Assembly (NCBI GenBank): GCA_036971475.1
Contig: JBAIZL010000002.1
Location: 356,793,582 to 356,857,581 of the forward strand
Source of the DNA: Prosapia bicincta
Lineage: Eukaryota; Arthropoda; Insecta; Hemiptera; Cercopidae
Reading direction: 5' to 3'
Length of the DNA stretch: 64,000 nt
Shown: positions 46,955 to 58,605 of the stretch, in pieces
Layout: the number at the start of each line of letters is the position of its first letter
Numbering within the stretch: position 1 is the first letter of the stretch
Translations under genes and position numbers: made by a program
The notes under the pieces: generated by a model
The model's database searches: none
What the model was told of the DNA's origin: nothing
The model's input: the letters and a program-made list of their open reading frames with translations, nothing else

Positions 46955-47180
46955 ATGGTGTGTGTGTGCATGCATGCATGTGGTGTGTGTGTGTGGGTGT
47001 GTGGGTGTGTGCTACTCAATCACCTAAAAACTACTGGACCCATTGAGCTGTAATATTATATGGACATTCTTAGGTTCCCTGGTTACGACATAGGCCTATT
47101 TTTATTTAGTAATTCCATCAGGACACCGACCCACTGGCTTTGAAAACCCCCTTAACACTAAATTATCTATACTCCATTAT
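46955..47180 (+). repeat. GT-rich start of an insect dispersed repeat
   Basis: A GT/CATG microsatellite followed by 'aaaaactactggacccattgagctg', with the same layout as the block at 6935-7120. Family unknown. Confidence 0.4.
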
Positions 47181-47280
47181 ATACTTAACTTGGTTTAATC
47201 ACCTGATAATTACCTGTAAAAGTCACTTTTAAACACGTTTAAAGACCTGATAGTAATAAAAATATAACTCAACAATACTT

Positions 47281-47960
47281 AACTAATGAATACGTAAGGG
47301 CTTACTTGCTGACGCGTTTCGAAACAATCGTTCCTTTGACAAAGCAAAGCCTCTACTGGCGGCGTCCCACAAGATTCAAAAGGTTCTTGGTATGAGATTA
47401 AGAGTGTAGAGGGGTGGGTTAAGTTGGTTGTGTGCTATGTAATGAAACAAGGTGTGCTTCAAAATGTGTGGGGTTATTAATTATGTTTTCTTTATCGGTT
47501 GCGTAGTGTTTGTATATTTGCTATTTTCTAAAGTTGTTAGCCTTTTACTTTGTTTTTGTTTTAATATGTAAAGAATGTTTAAATTAGTATGTGTGTCTGT
47601 GTGTGTCGTTTGTTTTTTAAGTGTGTTGCGTAACTGGATTTTGGGTTTGTGTTGTTTCTTTAGGTAAAGGGTTCATTGAAGCGTGTGTAGAATGACCATA
47701 CTGGTTTGGCCAATATAATAGCTAGGACACTTGCTAGATGTTAATTTGTAAATACCGGATAGATTTTATTTATCTCTTTGTTGAAAGGGTTGTATATGCT
47801 ATCTTTAAATGTTTGTTCTTTTGTAAGATTTTTGGTAAAGTATTTTGTGTGTGTTTTTGTTCTGGTAAGTGAGGGATATGTATTTTTTGTTTTTTGTGTG
47901 GTTTGTCAATGTGGCTGTTTGGTGATGTTGTATATGTTAAATTTTCATGTGCATATTGTC
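47281..47960 (-). pseudogene. PLE 3' end with GIY-YIG remnant
   Basis: Minus-strand reading near 47757 gives GIYKLTSSKCPSYYIGQTSM, a GIY-YIG core with intact GIY and YIGQT. Downstream frames are CA-rich and end near 47290 in the terminal block AAAGGAACGATTGTTTCGAA followed by ACGCGTCAGCAAGTAAG. Stem I strands TTGCT/AGCAA and stem II GGAAC/GTTTC are present, but the hammerhead core reads TTGTCAA, not CTGANGA. The plus frame at 47778-47966 is a shadow. Confidence 0.68.
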
Positions 47961-47979
47961 TATTAGTGTGTGTTGGTAT

Positions 47980-49270
47980 TTAAATGAGTTTTCAATTTTT
48001 AGAAGGGTTTCATGAGTTATATTAGTGCTAAAATGTGAAAATAATGGCAACGTGATGTCTATACACTATTACATACACGAGGTACAGGGTAACAAGGTTA
48101 AACATACTGAGCTGCATTCCATGCATGGTTTTGGTTATAGTCTTCAAAACAATCCCACATAAATCTTAAAACATGCATAACTCAATAACTACAAACAATA
48201 GATAAATTCTGTGATAACCAAGTGAATCAACAATCAAATTTGTGTAATTTTTTAAATGAGTTTTCAGTTTTTAGAAGTAATTCGCAGAAATACATTAACA
48301 ATAGTTCATGTTTTATTTTAGTGCTAAAATATGAAAATATTCGCAACTTGTTGTCTATCCACCATTACATACAGGAGGTGCAGGGTAACTAGGTATATCA
48401 TACTGAGCTACCTTCCTTACATGGTTTAGGAGATATACACGTTTTGTAATAGTTTTCAAAACAATTCCACATAAATCTTTATACAAATATAATTCAATAA
48501 CTACAAACAATAGATAAATTCCGTGATAATAAAGTGATTCTATAATCAAATCTATGTACTTTAAGCTATTTAAATGAGTTTTCAATTTTTAGAAGCAATT
48601 CGCAAAAATACATGATCTAGTTCATGCATATGTTTAGTATAAAATTGTGAAAATATTAGCAACTTGTTGTCTATACACTATTACATACAGGAGGTACAGG
48701 GTAACTAGGTATAACATACTGAGCTCCTTCCTTACATGGTTTAGGAGATATACATGTTTTTGTAGTACTCTTCAAAACAGTAGGGTTTAAAACTTAAAAC
48801 ATGCAAAACTCTTTAACTACAAACAATAGATAAATTCTGTGATAACCACGTGAATCTATGATTAAATCTGTGTTATTTAAGCTATTTAAATGAGTTTTCA
48901 AATTTTAGAAGGGATTTGTTGAAATACATTAACTTCATGAATTATTTTAGGGCTAAAATGTGAAAATAATGACAATGTGATGTCTATACACTATTACATA
49001 TACAAGGTGCAGAGTAACAAGGTAAAACATACTGAGCTCCTTCCTTACATGGTTTAGGAGATATACGCGTTTTTGTAGTACTCTTCAAAAAAGTAGGATT
49101 TAAAATTTAAAATGTGCAAAACTCTTGAACTACAAACAATAGATAAATTCGGTGATAACCACGTGAATCTACGATCAAATCTTTGTTATTTAAGCTATTT
49201 AAATGAGTTTTCATTTTTTTGAAGTAACTCACAAAAAGACATGAATATAGTTCATGCATTTTCTTAGGGT
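47980..49270. repeat. Satellite, four-plus copies of ~271-318 bp
   Basis: TAAATGAGTTTTCA recurs at 47982, 48253, 48571, 48886 and 49200. Each unit also has ACTACAAACAATAGATAAATT, split here by small changes, and a GGTACAGGGTAAC box followed by ACATACTGAGCT and CCTTACATGGTTTAGGAGAT. Identity between copies is high. The first unit is about 45 bp shorter. Confidence 0.9.
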
Positions 49271-49582
49271 AAACATGTGAAACAAATCACAATTTCACAC
49301 CTGCTATTTACAATATTATGTTATATCCTACATAATGTTTAAAACAATTGTATTTTCAGTAAATGAGGTACAATTCAAGGAATGTAATATATTAATTATT
49401 TTTATTTCCATAATATGTCACAATGATTTAATTTTTTTTCTAGTAAATAATTACAATCGTTACATTTAGTCTGATCAGTATCTAAAAATAGAGAAAACGA
49501 ATATCATATAAATAAGTGTATTTATTTTAGTATGGTGAGAGGCTAGACCTTTGTTAATCAAATTAGTAATGAAGGGTTGGCC
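49271..49582. other. Unassigned AT-rich sequence
   Basis: Lies downstream of the last exon of the minus-strand gene. Nothing recognised. Confidence 0.35.
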
Positions 49583-49619
49583 TTTATTCAAAAGGAGTAA
49601 CCTTCACATTTTCTTCCAC
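49583..49619 (-). CDS. Candidate last exon (D) of the minus-strand gene
   Basis: Acceptor AAATTTTCAG ends at 49620 on the minus strand. In the phase left by exon C the reading is R-WKKM and a stop at 49606-49604. In phase 0 it would read VEENVKVTPFE and a stop. AATAAA lies at 49588-49583, immediately after, and may be the poly(A) signal. The correct frame is unsettled. Confidence 0.35.
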
Positions 49620-50345
49620 CTGAAAATTTTTAAAAGTGTTAATTAAGGATAAAAATTATACTCTATCTTTTGTTAAATACTATCACTATAAACAGTGGCG
49701 TAGATAACATCCACTACACCGTAGGAATTATAGCCGAAAGGTGGTAAATAGCTAAACAAATACCTCATCGTTCTTTGTTGGCAGGTTTTTCTCACTAAAA
49801 AACCATTAACGTAGGTTTTTGTTCAAAACATGAATATTGTTCTACCTTCCCCTAGTTACGATTGACCCAACTGTTAGAGGAATGAATTAATGAGGTAACA
49901 GCGTATTTAATAAATTTACTTTATCATCGGCTTTATAACTTTTGTCCTGCATCGAGATGCAAGATGTTCAGATGGAACATGTCCCTTTACCGGTTTTGCT
50001 CCTCACACTATGAGAATTGCAAGGGTAAAGGGTTTTATCTACGCCATTAACTATAATGAGAATACGTTAATTGTAAAAGACACAATGTAACTAAAATTAG
50101 CAATGATCTTTTTATGTGCACAAGAAAATTACGTGTAATCAAATATTTGCATATTGTGTGACATACAGGCTTCTTGGGAATACATTGAAAATATTTCAAA
50201 TTTTATTGTGTTTTGTCACTCCGAACTTTACCAAAGATTAAATCATCCAGACAAATGAATGAAGATTTATACAAAGTTTCTAATTGTGCAACATTCATTT
50301 ATAAAACATTCCAACATACATAAGCCTAACTGAGTTGTATATTAC

Positions 50346-50408
50346 CTTCCACCAGTTGGACTCTTCAGCAGCTGACTCTTTACAGGTTTTGCAGAATATA
50401 TTTCAGCA
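50346..50408 (-). CDS. Candidate exon C of the minus-strand gene
   Basis: Flanked by ATTACAAATAG and GTAATA. The 63-bp exon reads, after one split nucleotide, AEIYSAKPVKSQLLKSPTGG. It starts with one and ends with two nucleotides of split codons, matching exon B. The sequence is basic and would follow the membrane helix, fitting a short cytoplasmic tail. Confidence 0.45.
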
Positions 50409-50520
50409 CTATTTGTAATATGTAAAAACTAATTACTGTGCTGTCACTATTATCATCCCAACTCTCATAATCTGTATATATAAATGTTCCAAACATGGTA
50501 GAGTTTAACACAATGACAAA

Positions 50521-50560
50521 CAGTAAAACTTCAATTATCCGAACTCCGCCTATTATAATT
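50521..50560 (+). repeat. pogo/Tigger-type element end
   Basis: CAGTAAAACTTCAATTATCC followed by GAACTCCGCC and an inner GGATTATCC. The family form is clear; there is no TA directly in front and the other end is lost near the (AT)n tract. Confidence 0.4.
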
Positions 50561-50720
50561 GTGGATTATCCAAATTGCTTTCTGATTGTTAGAAAAAGAG
50601 ACAGAGACATTCAGCAATTTAAGCTAGTGTAGGCGCATGCAAACATTAAGAATGTAAAACTAAAATAGCCTTGTTTGGTTTCTGCCTGAAAAATTACAAA
50701 GCCTGCCTTTAGTGTTTATG

Positions 50721-50725
<5 letters not shown>

Positions 50726-50786
<61 letters not shown>
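50726..50786. repeat. (AT)n microsatellite
   Basis: About 30 AT units. Confidence 0.95.
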
Positions 50787-50789
<3 letters not shown>

Positions 50790-50829
50790 CCATAGACAGA
50801 AAAGAAGGTCTATACAGAGAAGAAGTTAA

Positions 50830-51700
50830 AAATAGAGTTACTAAGAGCTGAATAATATTCAAAAATTGATACAAAACTGTTACAACATTCATATCTTTTA
50901 TAATTTCAAATTTATTAACTGTTATAGTAAAAATTTGTCCAACATATAACTCACTCCAATGCTTTATTTTATAGTATTCAATATTATCAAATACAGAAGT
51001 AATTTATTTGTATTTAAAAAAATTATATTTAGAAAGGAAAAATTTATAGTTACTATAATATCTTTCTATGTTCATAATAACATAGGATTTTACATATAAA
51101 TGTATAAGGTATAATACTTATAACAGCCTGTATTAGGAGAAGATGTTTTTATTTAAAAAAATAAATAGGCTGTGTTGGTTTTTATTGTCAATGATGTTTG
51201 TTTGATTAATCATTCAAACTGAAAGTTTTCCAGCTGTGACTTGTAGGAACTTATATTTTTAAACAATTACAGAGACAAAACTTATTGGACCCACTAAACA
51301 ATCATCTTCAGTATCTAGATATATACAAAGAACATAAGCCATTATTTGGTAAAATGTGATTGTTGATATCTTATACTAATGTGTCAAATTTAAGAATAAT
51401 GAGGTTATGGCACAAAAAAAGGAAAACAAAATAACTTCATATGTAGGCTAGTAGTTTGATTAGGTAGTTCATCATTTTGAAATAAAAATCCCCAGAAGCT
51501 CTAATTTTGTACAGGAGTTGTGTTAATCATTTTCAAAAGATATTTGGCAAAACATGAAATATAAAAATTATTTATTTAAAATTACGCTTTTGGTATTACT
51601 TGGGAAAAAAGATACTACTTACTGATATTTTTCAGCAGACACGTTTTGCATTAGGTCAGTGCTGGGAGTCACGGAAGATATTTCCTGTGTTGATTTGACA
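50830..51700 (-). repeat. PLE 3' terminal segment, duplicate 1
   Basis: Aligns in direct orientation with 52180-53170, offset about 1,454 bp. Anchors include ACAATCATCTTCAGTATCTA at 51299 against 52753, and TTGATATCTTATACTAATGT. It ends, reading minus, with the PLE terminal block CACTGACCTAATGCAAAACG and TCTGCTGAAAAATATCAGTA. I read it as an extra copy of the PLE 3' UTR/terminal repeat. Confidence 0.72.
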
Positions 51701-52179
51701 GAGTATTTCTCTAAAAAAGGTAAAGTTCTATGTATAAATATCCTTATGAGAAAACTATGATACTAACTATGTGAAAACTATGTGGTGAAAATAATCTTCA
51801 CTCATAAGCTTTTTATGCCCTTCTAATCAAATCACAAACTTAATAATGTGTTTGTGTAGTTGTCTATAGTAATACAATTTATTACAAATAAGAATAAACA
51901 TGAAAATATAACAACAACAATACAATTACAAGGTAAATACAAATAATGGTAAATTGTATATATTAGTTCAATATTCTCTTCAAGAACATTGTGGGCATAT
52001 ATAGACAACAGTTACTCGAATTTTTTCAATTTATTGTCAGTATCACACTAAACATCACCTAGTGTGATAGAAAAAGTTTTGTCTCAGTAAAATTTTTATT
52101 TGTATACGTTAACAAAAATGTTAGAAAGTTTTGCCAATCATCATGGATAGTAAAATCCATACAGCTAAACATAATGTCA

Positions 52180-53170
52180 CGAAGAGCTGAAAAGTATTAA
52201 AATATTAATACAAAACTGTTACAATATTAATATTGCTTACAATTTCAAAATAATGAACTACTATAGTAAAATTTCTTCAATATATATAGCTTAGTCAAAT
52301 GTGTTATTCTATGAGCATTTCACTGCATTCAAAAATGGAAATAATAAAAAATGGAAATAAATATAAAAAATGGAAATAATTTATATGTATTTAAAAATAA
52401 TAAATTTACAAAGGAAAAAATTATAGTTACTATAATAGCTTTTTATGTTCATAATAAGATAGGCTCTTACATATGAATATAAAAGATATCCTACTTAGTA
52501 ACACACTGTATTGGGAGAAATTTGTTTTTATTTAATGAATAAACTGCACTCCTTAACTGTTGTCCAATTTAGGTTATTGTCAGAATTTTTAATTAACTTA
52601 ACAAAGCAGACTAAATAAAGAAAATAACTAGGCTGTGTTTTTTTTTGTCCATGATGTTTGATTAATCCTTTAAATTGAAACTTGTCCAACCGTGATTTCT
52701 ATGAACTTAAATTTTTAAACAATTACAGAGACAAAATGTTTTGGACCCAATAAACAATCATCCTCAGTATCTAGATATGTACAAAAAACATATGCCAATA
52801 TTTGGTGAAATCTGATTGTTGATATCTTATACTAATGTGTCAAATTTAAGAATAATGTGGTTATGGCACAAAAAAGGCATAATCAGGTTATGGTAGAAAA
52901 GTAAAAAAGTGAAACAAAATAATTTCATATAAGTAGTTTGGTTAGGTAGTTCTTCAATTTAAAATAAAAATTCCCAGAAGCTCAAATTTTGTACAGGAGT
53001 TATGTCTAATATTTTCAAAACATGTTTGGCAAAACATCAAAATATTTTATTTCAATTACACTTCTGGTATCACTTGACAAAAAACCCACTACTTACTGCA
53101 AACGAAGTAATTTTTCACCAAACGCGTTTCACACTAGGTCAGTGCATTGTTCAATGCTGTGAGTCACGCA
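52180..53170 (-). repeat. PLE 3' terminal segment, duplicate 2
   Basis: Direct duplicate of 50830-51700 with about 70 bp of inserted sequence near 52550. It runs into the inverted PLE pair at 53066-53920; its terminal block on the minus strand is GAACAATGCACTGACCTAGT and GTGAAACGCGTTTGG. Confidence 0.72.
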
Positions 53171-53920
53171 CAGGACTGTTGCTAAGGTGTGTTATATTGG
53201 TGTGAGTCTGTGTTATATTGATGTTCTATGGTGTACTATTGTTCATAGAGTAGTTGCTAATTATGTGTTCAAATATAGTATTTGATTGTGAGTGTGTTTC
53301 ATCACTTAGAATGTGTTGTGGATGGTTTTTGTGGCGTTTGTATATCTTATAGTATTCTGTTATGTTTAGTTTGTTGCTTTTTTGTTGTAGTGAAGGATTT
53401 TTAGATTAGTGTCTATATTGATGTATGTTTTTAGTGTGTTCTGTATGTGTATGGCGAAGTTTGATTAGGGTTGTGTGCTTTTTATGCCTTTTATGTGTTC
53501 CTTGTATCGTGTGGTAAAGTTTTTCCCTGTTTGACCTATTTCAAAGCTGAGGCAGTCAATGCCTACACACTACATACACACACCAGTATAGACACTAATC
53601 TAAAAATCTTTCACAACATCAAAAAAAGCAACAAACTAAAGACAACAGAAGACTACAAAATATACTACAAAAACTATCCACAACACATTCTAAACGACAA
53701 AACACACTCACAATCAAATACTATATTTGAACACATAATTGACATCTACACTATGAACAATAACATACCACAGAACAATACATCACAGACTCACACCAAT
53801 ACGACACACCTGAGCAACAGTCCTGTCCGTGACTCACAGCATTGAACAATGCACTGACCTAGTCCAAAATGCCTCTGCTGAAAAATATCAGTAAGTAGTG
53901 GTTTTTTCCCAAGTGATACC
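53066..53920. mobile_element. Head-to-head PLE 3' ends
   Basis: Inverted arms 53066-53414 and 53591-53920 around a roughly 175-bp asymmetrical centre. The left (minus) copy keeps part of the GIY-YIG domain: IGQTGKNFTTRYKEHIKGIK at about 53540-53480. The right (plus) copy starts later and reads THTSIDTNLKIFHNIKKSNK, HILNDKTHSQSNTIFEHIID. Terminal blocks of both arms face outwards, as in the 7.5-9.1 kb insertion. Confidence 0.75.
53576..53845 (+). pseudogene. PLE C-terminal protein fragment
   Basis: An open frame matching the region downstream of the GIY-YIG motif in the 33.2-kb copy (KSNKL.TTE, HILNDKTHSQ, FEHII). Upstream residues in the same frame (from 53471) come from the opposite-strand copy and are not PLE sense sequence. 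Confidence 0.65.
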
Positions 53921-54144
53921 AAAAGTGTAATATATAAAAAAACCTCAAGATGTACAACACAAAAACTGCAAATTTTATTGAAATTGCAAAAATGAAAAAG
54001 AATTTCCCAAATTTACTATATTCCACATATTTTTATTGACATTTCTGAGCTAAATATTCATTGGTTTTCACTAATGAATTATTGAGAATCTTAAACTATA
54101 TCACAAACGTTTATTTGAAAATAATTTCTGTTTAGTTTACTTAC

Positions 54145-54222
54145 GCTATGAGAATTAAAAACATTATAATGAACAAGACAAAAACAATCCAAAGGATGAA
54201 GAGTTTCCTGAGCTCAGCTTCA
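54145..54222 (-). CDS. Exon B: transmembrane segment of a host gene
   Basis: Preceded by TTGTTTCCTGTTTCAG and followed by GTAAGTAAAC on the minus strand. The 78-bp exon reads EAELRKLF and then ILWIVFVLFIIMFLILIA, an 18-residue hydrophobic helix with a charged start. It begins with one and ends with two split nucleotides, which fits exon A upstream and exon C downstream. A single-pass or tail-anchored membrane protein is inferred; I do not recognise the family. Confidence 0.6.
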
Positions 54223-55030
54223 CTGAAACAGGAAACAATACCATTACCTATGGGTAAAAGTTGATCGTACAGCTACGTTTGATGAAAAGATATTTGTCTC
54301 ACCTAGTAACAAAATATTTTATATAAAATGTTGACAATTTCTCAATTGCTTGGGAAGGAAATGAATATTTTTAATATATGAAAGATGAAAGAAATTTGAC
54401 ATTGAAATTTGGATACATTAAGTAGAAGGAGAGTGGGTCTGGTAGGAAGACTATTTGAAATTTGTAAAGACTTTATATAAAATTGTATGTCATGATAATT
54501 TCTGTATTCTGTTAGTTTATTTTATCCAATCTATAAAATTGTAAGTTGTTATTTTAATCCTCTTGAATTCACTGATTAAATTTGTGACAGTGCAGGACAG
54601 CCTCTCTAATTCGTCACCTTCTGTAAGTCATCACAGTAATAACAAACATCGTCTGCACTGTCACATAGTATAGGCGCCATCAAATAAGACCGATACCATA
54701 CATGAGTCATTCGATTATTGAAAAAATCTCTCAACACATTTGACCAGAAAATGAAATGACTTAAAGGAAGTAGATGGAATGCTAACGAAATCCTTTGGGT
54801 GGTATGAGAGACAAAAAGAAGCAGAACTGATTAAATTGTTAGTATTAAGACAAATTCTGTAGCTAGCAATACAAACAAAAGAATTAATTCTGAAGTACAT
54901 AAGAAAATGACAGACTTTTTAAAAACAACGTAAACAGATTTAAACTTCCGTATCTTTCCTTGTTAATGTTATTGTTCTCACAAGGTACTGTAATACATTT
55001 TTGTGAGTCTTTTATGAAGATAGAGTAACA
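54223..55030 (-). other. Probable intron sequence
   Basis: Lies between exons A and B. The minus frame 54715-54900 has no splice context or domain. Confidence 0.35.
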
Positions 55031-55032
55031 TA

Positions 55033-56596
55033 CAGTGAAACCTGTCTTATACGGACCCTGTGTTGGGCGGAATCCCGTCCCGCCTAAAACTTTAAAACGC
55101 GGAAAACTTTAAAAGTCCCGACTGTCGCCTATATAATTTACCTGGTGAATAACCTTCATAAGCCGGAAACTGTCTAACGCGGAAGCGGAATAAGCAAAAG
55201 GATGAGTGATACGTATTTACTACGTCTTAGTTCTGCATAAGCCGGAAAATCTGATCATATACATGCTGTAAAATATAAAGTTACAATGACTTCCGTTTAG
55301 ATAAAATACAGTTTATAATATATTTTTTTTACCACAACAAAATTCACAGATGGTCTGCTTAATTGTAACGGATCGTATTTATTTCTGAGAACTCTGTAAC
55401 AACGTTAAGGATTGCTGATATGCACAAGATAACGCAATGGTATACAAACATCCATAATTTACGATAGGCTATGTGTCAGCACTCGTTTCCTTCAAAATAA
55501 CGCAATGAATGGTTTACAATAATCCACGGCCAGACATATTGATGTCATATTGATTGACATATTGAAAGGCGAGAGACCGCTTCATTCTAAAATGCAAAAA
55601 CATGCGCAAATAGAAGAAAAAGAAGAAATTGAAGACGGACCAGTCGTAGAAAACAAAATAAAAACATTTGGCGAGGCCTTAATGAAAATTTGTGAGTTAG
55701 AAGATTTCGCGGTACGTATTAACAGTCCGTAAATGCGTCACCATTTGTTACAACTAAAAACAATAACTGAAAGACAAGCAAGTAAAACTAACCTCTTAAA
55801 ACAAAAGTCCATGCTAGATTTTTTCAAGCCTAATTGATTTTCTTTTATTTTTACGTAAGCCTACTATGTAGCCTACAGTATTTAGCCTAAATACAGTAAG
55901 AGGAAAATATAGTTTTTAATAAATTGCATCATTAATTCATAATTTTTTTTGACAAGTGTATAAGTGTTTTAGTTTTATAGTTTTCTATTAAAAATGTTTT
56001 GTGGAGAAGGATAAAAGGATGCTGCATTAAAAGATAAGATTGTTATTATGTAATGTAGGTTTTAGCATTTTCTGTAGAGTGCATAGCCAACACCACCTTG
56101 AAAACAAGGTTTGCGAGTTGTGACGTCACAGGGCACAGGCTACGGGCTGTCATTAGGCAATCAAGATAACCGATATTACTGTTGAATGACGTTTATTTAG
56201 ACGTTAAAATGTGTTAGTTTTCTTTTGATTTAAATACACTTGCTTTATATGTTAAAGTGTTATCTCTGTAGGAAATAAACAGTCAGTACTTTATCGGAAA
56301 TAAATAACTAAATTAAATACAGTACTGTATTAGAACAAATGTAGACACGATGACAATTAATTGTGCGTTATCTATGTGGTGTTGGTACAGCGCCATACAG
56401 CTGATTAGTAGAAATAATAGTCTTATAGCTAAGAATCCCCATGGCCTACCCTCACCCCAACGCTAAAAATAGACTCGGCAAACGTTTGTGATGGTATTAC
56501 CATCATACAGTACACTACTACTGTATAATCCGGAAACCTGTCTTAGACGGAAAAAATGCCGGTCCCAATGGATTCCGGCTTAAACAGGTTTCACTG
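55033..56596 (+). mobile_element. Tigger/pogo transposon, deleted, 1.56 kb
   Basis: Perfectly placed ends: TA then CAGTGAAACCTGTCTTATAC at 55033, and its partner AAACAGGTTTCACTG then TA ending at 56596. TA flanks at 55031-55032 and 56597-56598. Subterminal copies of the end motif (AAGCCGGAAACTGTC near 55160, CCGGAAACCTGTCTTAGACGG near 56528, in part) resemble transposase-binding repeats. Only the C-terminus of the transposase remains. Confidence 0.9.
55550..55835 (+). pseudogene. Tigger transposase C-terminus
   Basis: Reads HAQIEEKEEIEDGPVVENKI, KTFGEALMKICELEDFAV, one TAA stop, and then in frame RHHLLQLKTITERQASKTNL and KQKSMLDFFKPN. An acidic linker, the 'f..al.~.E' helix and a final 'KQ.S..dFF' motif are typical of Tigger/jerky-type transposases. 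The DDE domain and CENP-B-type DNA-binding domains are absent. Confidence 0.72.
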
Positions 56597-56598
56597 TA

Positions 56599-57324
56599 CT
56601 ATATTTGTATTTACAAACTATACTGGAGACTACTAGTGTTTCTATAATGTTGTATAATACTGTTGTTGAGTTTTTGGGCCAACATAAATCATGTAATTAC
56701 AACATTAATTACATTACATAACTATTTACATATTTGTGTGATACGTTTACCCACAACTACTTGTTAATTTTACAACTTCCGTAATTCGTCTTTTTCTCAC
56801 CCAATCGGCCCCAAACGTTACGAATTATAGAGGTTCTACTGCAGTTATTTAACGAACTAAGTGAAAACCTGTGGAGTAGCAGGTTAGACTTCATCCGTAA
56901 AAAAATTATTTTGAAATGTGTCCGCATAGTAAGTTAATAGTTTTCACTCAGTCCTTTAAATAATTACTTGTGATATAAAATTGTATTTAACTTGAATTTG
57001 TTTCTTCTTAGTCTTAGGCACTTATGTTCATTATTATTTTAATTATACTTTCATTTTCTTTAATGGTTTAATTAATTTTTTTGTTCTATAATGTAATTTT
57101 TTATAGACAAATTATACAAAAAAAACCAAAGATTTCCTTAAAATTTGTCACCATTGTTTGTTGCAGGTTGTAAGAAAAAATGTACAAAAATATTGTTTAG
57201 TTGAAAATTTAATAGACTCAATAGCAGGATATTTATGAATATTTTGAATTTTTAGCATTTTAGGATTTAATTTAGTATGTAAAATATTTTTATTAATGTT
57301 TTTAACAAACAATAATTTTTTTTT
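56599..57324 (-). other. Probable intron sequence
   Basis: Contains at 56806-56842 a possible reversed pogo-type end (CAGTAGAACCTCTATAATTC on the minus strand) without a clear TA or partner. Nothing else recognised. Confidence 0.35.
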
Positions 57325-58100
57325 AAAAAAGCAGAACCGACTGAAATAAAGTACCCAAAACATAATTTTTACTTACTAAAGAGTAAAAAATAATTTTCTG
57401 ATAACGGAAACATAATTTATCACAAGCTTATTACCCACAAAATTTTGAAGTCGGCGCCGAATTTCATACTTGGACACATATTTAACATATGTGTCCAAGT
57501 ATGAAAGTAACAAATAGAGATTTTACATGATGTGAAAGTCCTTGGCATGTAAATTAACAAATTATGATATAAACACAGGCTTTTCAATCATTTCTTCCAT
57601 TCACTTATTTTATAGATAGGCTACAGTAAAATAAATGTATTAAATTTATGATGCAAAAGGATTAAGGAGATATTATCTCTTACTTCTATAAACATCTACA
57701 GTAATCACATTCCTTGTAAATCACTTAAAGAAGGTGGAACTGTCCGCAGTCTGTATAACTGAATAAAAATTATGCAATCACATATTGTATGATCTTTGCC
57801 GAAAACGAAGATCAATTATTATCGTCCGGCATACTATCATAATATCAAATACATGTAATTTTTGTTTGGTGAAAAGACTATGGTTCGCTATAATTATTCA
57901 TGAGAAATCAAGCAGTCATAAAGTTGATTGTTTTGGTAATATTTGGAACAGATTTGATGGATTAGCAAATAGAAGGCATGACTGCAGCGCCGACTTCAAA
58001 CTTTTGTGGATAATGAGCTTATGATAAATTATTTTTTACTTTTTAGAAAGTAAAAATTATACTTCAGGCTCTTTTTTTCAAGTAGGTTCTGTTTTTTTGA
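57325..58100. mobile_element. Foldback/MITE element with ~130-bp inverted arms
   Basis: GCAGAACC at 57331 through GAAGTCGGCGC at 57458 is mirrored by GCGCCGACTTC at 57987 through GGTTCTG at 58092. Paired landmarks include TAAATTATGTTTC against AAATTATTTTTTAC and CACAAGCTTATTACCCAC against GTGGATAATGAGCTTATG. About 525 bp lie between the arms, with no transposase. The ORFs at 57148 and 57785 are not supported. Confidence 0.75.
57462..57506. repeat. Perfect 20-bp hairpin beside the left arm
   Basis: TTTCATACTTGGACACATAT (57462-57481) and its exact complement (57487-57506) around TTAAC. It is a separate palindrome directly inside the left arm of the foldback element and has no counterpart at the right arm. 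Confidence 0.88.
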
Positions 58101-58393
58101 AAATTTTATTTCTTCGTTTTTAGAGAAATGATATTTAATTTCTATTTACATTATAATCGAATTTCGTTTCATGCTGTTGAGTATGTTGGCAAAGTTGCCA
58201 ATATTTATCCATAAAAATTTCCGATGTGTATATCCCTCTAACCATATTGCTTGATCGTTGTTCAAATATTTGACACGCCCTTGAAGAAGACGATAAACAT
58301 ATCAGTTTGTCACACGAATACATAGAGTAGGCCTACATTATGTTTGAAATTCCCTTGACGAATTTTCCTAAAATCCCACATATTATTTCTTAT

Positions 58394-58595
58394 TGGGTTA
58401 CGCGCAGATGATGCCTGTATGCTGTGGCAACACCCCAGGATGGACGCAGCCCACCTACCCGAGTGTCCAGCCCTACCAGCCAACTCAGTGGACGAAGAAG
58501 AAGACAACTACAGGGAGATTCCCCACCTCTAGTGGTCAGCGCGTCACCAAATGACTAACCTGCCAAGGGTAGGCATTGGCTAGTAAGTAAGTAAG
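58394..58595 (+). mobile_element. 5'-truncated LINE with (GTAA)n tail and TSD
   Basis: A 202-bp GC-richer insert flanked by the 10-bp TATTTCTTAT (58384-58393 and 58596-58605) and ending GTAAGTAAGTAAG. One frame reads ADDACMLWQHPRMDAAHLPE and, after a stop, WSARHQMTNLPRVGIG, fitting the extreme C-terminus of a LINE ORF2. The TSD is exact, so the insertion is fairly young. Confidence 0.78.
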
Positions 58596-58605
58596 TATTT
58601 CTTAT

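Noticed and set aside
51630..51715. Extra coding exon of the minus-strand membrane gene
   Set aside because: The phase left by exon B leads to a stop in this block, and much of it is PLE terminal repeat; kept only as a finding.
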